From NCBI GenBank assembly GCA_002392915.1, contig DGHQ01000010.1:1-64000 (forward strand): DNA of 64,000 bases, given 5' to 3'. Of the stretch, positions 62,016 to 64,000 are shown piece after piece. Position 1 is the first letter of the stretch; every line of letters begins with the position of its first letter. The translations under genes and the position numbers were made by a program. Source of the stretch: Bacteroidales bacterium UBA3844 (GTDB lineage: Bacteria; Bacteroidota; Bacteroidia; Bacteroidales; Paludibacteraceae). A model generated the notes under the pieces. It saw nothing but the letters and a program-made list of their open reading frames with translations, made no database searches and was not told the origin of the DNA.

Positions 62016-63170
62016 ATGACACAGAAGGTAATTACAATTTTGGGTTCTACCGGTTCGATCGGTACTCAGGCACTTGATGTGGTGCGTGAGAATCCAGACA
62101 GATATAAAATAGAATCGCTTACAGCAGGAAGAAATGCTTCTTTATTGATCGAACAGATCAAGGAGTTTAAGCCGGCAATTGCAGTGATCGCCGACGAAAG
62201 CAAGTATGAGGAGGTTAAGAATAGTGTGGCAGGTTTGCCTACAAAAGTGATGACTGGCACTGCTGCAGTTGCGGATGTCGCAGCCAACGACGCTTCAGAA
62301 ATGGTCCTTGTGGCATTGGTGGGTTATTCCGGACTTGCCCCTACAATTGCGGCGATCAAGGCACACAAGAAGATAGCATTGGCTAATAAGGAGACATTGG
62401 TGGTGGCGGGAGATTTGGTTTGCCGCCTGTGTCAGGAAAACGGAATCAAGCTCCTTCCCGTCGACTCGGAACATTCGGCTATTTTTCAATGTTTGGAGGG
62501 AGAACGCCATAATAAACTTGAGAAGATAATCCTGACAGCTTCAGGAGGTCCGTTCCGTGGCTGGACTCGTGATAAGTTGGAGAACGTGACTCCTGAGATG
62601 GCGTTGAAGCATCCCAACTGGAGCATGGGCGCAAAGATCACAATTGATTCAGCCTCGATGATGAATAAAGGATTTGAGGTGATTGAGGCGAAATGGCTCT
62701 TCGACCTTACTCCAGATATGATAGAGGTGCAGGTGCATCCGCAGAGCATCATCCATTCGATGGTACAGTTTAACGACGGTGCTGTGAAAGCTCAACTTGG
62801 CACGCCAGATATGCGTATACCTATTTCATTGGCGTTGAGCTATCCCGAGCGTATCTACCTTGGTGGAGAACGTTTGGATTTCGGTAAAGTCAAGCAACTT
62901 ACTTTCGAGGCTCCAGATCCAAAAGTATTCCGTAATCTTGCATTGGCTTATGAGGCATTGGACAAAAAAGGTAACGTGGCTTGTGTGGTGAATGCGGCGA
63001 ATGAGGTCGTGGTGCGTGAGTTCTTGAATAAGAAGATAGGATTCTTGCAGATGTCGGATATCATAGAGCAGACTATGGCTAAAATAGCTTATATCGCGCA
63101 ACCTACATATGAGGATTATATCCAGACAGATATAGAGGCAAGAAAAGTGGCAGAAAGTTTTATAAAGTAA
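62016..63170 (+). CDS. dxr: 1-deoxy-D-xylulose-5-phosphate reductoisomerase
   Basis: Second step of the MEP isoprenoid pathway, making MEP with NADPH. The 384-residue protein has the NADPH motif GSTGSIGTQALDVV, the family motifs ANKETLVVAGD and PVDSEHSAIFQCL, SGGPFRGWT and the catalytic-site region HPNWSMGAKITIDSASMMNK. Isoprenoid product is needed for undecaprenyl carrier of the wall genes in this window. The next gene, rseP, starts one base after its stop, as often seen in Bacteroidota. Confidence 0.97.
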   Translation: MTQKVITILGSTGSIGTQALDVVRENPDRYKIESLTAGRNASLLIEQIKEFKPAIAVIADESKYEEVKNSVAGLPTKVMTGTAAVADVAANDASEMVLVALVGYSGLAPTIAAIKAHKKIALANKETLVVAGDLVCRLCQENGIKLLPVDSEHSAIFQCLEGERHNKLEKIILTASGGPFRGWTRDKLENVTPEMALKHPNWSMGAKITIDSASMMNKGFEVIEAKWLFDLTPDMIEVQVHPQSIIHSMVQFNDGAVKAQLGTPDMRIPISLALSYPERIYLGGERLDFGKVKQLTFEAPDPKVFRNLALAYEALDKKGNVACVVNAANEVVVREFLNKKIGFLQMSDIIEQTMAKIAYIAQPTYEDYIQTDIEARKVAESFIK

Positions 63171-63171
63171 T

Positions 63172-64000
63172 ATGATTTATACGTTAATACAGTTTTTCGC
63201 CTCATTGACGTTGTTAGTGGTGATCCATGAGTTTGGACATTTCATAACAGCTAAGATGTTTGGCGTCAGAGTTGAAAAATTTTATATTTTCTTCAACCCT
63301 GGTTTTAGTCTTTTCAAATTCAAACCGAAAAACAGTGATACTACCTACGGTATAGGTTGGTTGCCTCTTGGTGGCTACGTTAAACTTTCTGGAATGATTG
63401 ACGAAAGTTTTGATACGGAGCAGATGAACGAAGAGCCGAAAGAGTGGGAGTTTCGCACAAAACCTGCTTGGCAGCGACTGATAATAATGGTTGCTGGAGT
63501 GGTGATGAATTTTCTCCTTGCGATAACGATATATGCCGGAATCGCTTTCCACTGGGGAGATACGTATTTGCCATTTGAGAATGCCAAAGATGGTATGGAA
63601 TTTTGTTGGTCGGCTCATGAGATAGGTTTTGTTGATGGCGATATATTGGTTTCTGCGGATGGAGAGAAATTAAAAAGTTTGTCAGAGAAATCGTTTCGTA
63701 AGATTACCGATGCGAAGACGGTTCAGGTGGAGAGAGACGGTGCGATTGTAGACATTGCTATTCCAGACACATTCATGGCTATGTTGCTGAGAGAGGGTAA
63801 TGGATTCGCGTTCTACCGTGTCCCGTTTGTAGCGCAGGAAATTATCGACGGAATGCCTGCTGCGGAGGCTGGACTTCAGGTGGATGATAGGTTGCTGACA
63901 ATAGATGGACAGTCTGTGTATTTGACGCAGGCAATGAAGCAGATAGCTTCACATAAGAACAAGCCGATGGAGTGGAGTGTTTTGCGAGGGGCAGACACTT
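63172..64000 (+). CDS. rseP: Site-2 protease RseP, 5' part (cut by window end)
   Basis: The reading frame opens at ATG 63172 and stays open to the end of the window (276 codons), so the C-terminus is missing. The zinc site is VVIHEFGHFITAKMFGV (HExxH near residue 19), followed by a beta-hairpin (GIGWLPLGGYVKLSG), a membrane segment (LIIMVAGVVMNFLLAI) and a first PDZ domain; a second PDZ begins near QEIIDGMPAAEAGLQ. RseP cleaves anti-sigma factors and signal-peptide remnants in the membrane. Confidence 0.95.
   Translation, partial: MIYTLIQFFASLTLLVVIHEFGHFITAKMFGVRVEKFYIFFNPGFSLFKFKPKNSDTTYGIGWLPLGGYVKLSGMIDESFDTEQMNEEPKEWEFRTKPAWQRLIIMVAGVVMNFLLAITIYAGIAFHWGDTYLPFENAKDGMEFCWSAHEIGFVDGDILVSADGEKLKSLSEKSFRKITDAKTVQVERDGAIVDIAIPDTFMAMLLREGNGFAFYRVPFVAQEIIDGMPAAEAGLQVDDRLLTIDGQSVYLTQAMKQIASHKNKPMEWSVLRGADT

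Overview
The window looks like a chromosomal segment of an uncultured, plant-fibre-degrading member of the Bacteroidota (probably order Bacteroidales). Five signs support this. Promoters have the Bacteroidota form (TTTG about 19-21 bases before TAnnTTTG). Several secreted enzymes end in type IX secretion (T9SS) C-terminal sorting domains. A hybrid two-component system is present. MurE carries the DNPR meso-diaminopimelate motif. The gene orders cdsA...psd-pssA, mraZ-to-yqeY and dxr-rseP are also typical. I could not assign a genus. No rRNA, tRNA or CRISPR array was found.

Layout. 1-7650: a drug/metabolite-type exporter (minus strand), then phospholipid genes (cdsA, psd, pssA) interrupted by a polysaccharide-export trio (Wza-like lipoprotein, Wzc-like tyrosine kinase with a Tyr-Gly tail, CpsB/YwqE-type phosphatase). 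7914-9764: GTP-type PEP carboxykinase with a biased codon choice. 10044-13733: a giant xylan-degrading enzyme, CE6 esterase - GH11 xylanase - CBM6 - CE15 glucuronoyl esterase - T9SS tail. 13816-18496: a DUF4143-type ATPase bracketed by duplicated operator-like palindromes, a J-domain membrane protein, an unknown envelope protein, dispersed repeats and small-RNA candidates. 18497-20976: two GH5 cellulases, one apparently cytoplasmic and one a lipoprotein. 21169-25401: a lipoprotein and a barrel-OmpA protein. 25970-34539: four tandem GH5 cellulases for T9SS export, one lacking its accessory module. 35024-52113: the division and cell-wall (dcw) cluster, mraZ to ftsZ, unusual in carrying two different ftsZ genes that overlap by 8 bases, followed by yqeY. 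52319-55549: dinD, a truncated dinD copy, a repeat-rich BspA-like surface protein, and a dispersed repeat. 55556-64000: a small membrane protein (minus strand), a HAD phosphatase, a hybrid two-component sensor/regulator, a degenerate LytM/M23 protein, dxr and the start of rseP (cut by the window end).

How the genes work together. The xylanase/esterase and the six GH5 enzymes would attack xylan, xylan-lignin esters and cellulose or other beta-glucans. Five of these enzymes carry T9SS tails, one is a lipoprotein and one has no export signal. No SusC/SusD pair is present, so this is not a classic polysaccharide utilisation locus. The dcw cluster would supply septal peptidoglycan synthesis (murE, mraY, murD, murG, murC, ftsI, ftsW) and the divisome core (ftsL, ftsQ, ftsA, two ftsZ); murF and ddl are absent.

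Most notable: the tandem, divergent ftsZ pair; the four-module xylan enzyme; the mosaic GH5 array with a precise module deletion; a perfect 30-base palindrome inside dinD whose partial copy carries a compensatory pair of changes; MraZ-type boxes before mraZ; and three candidate small RNA genes with recognisable promoter and terminator.
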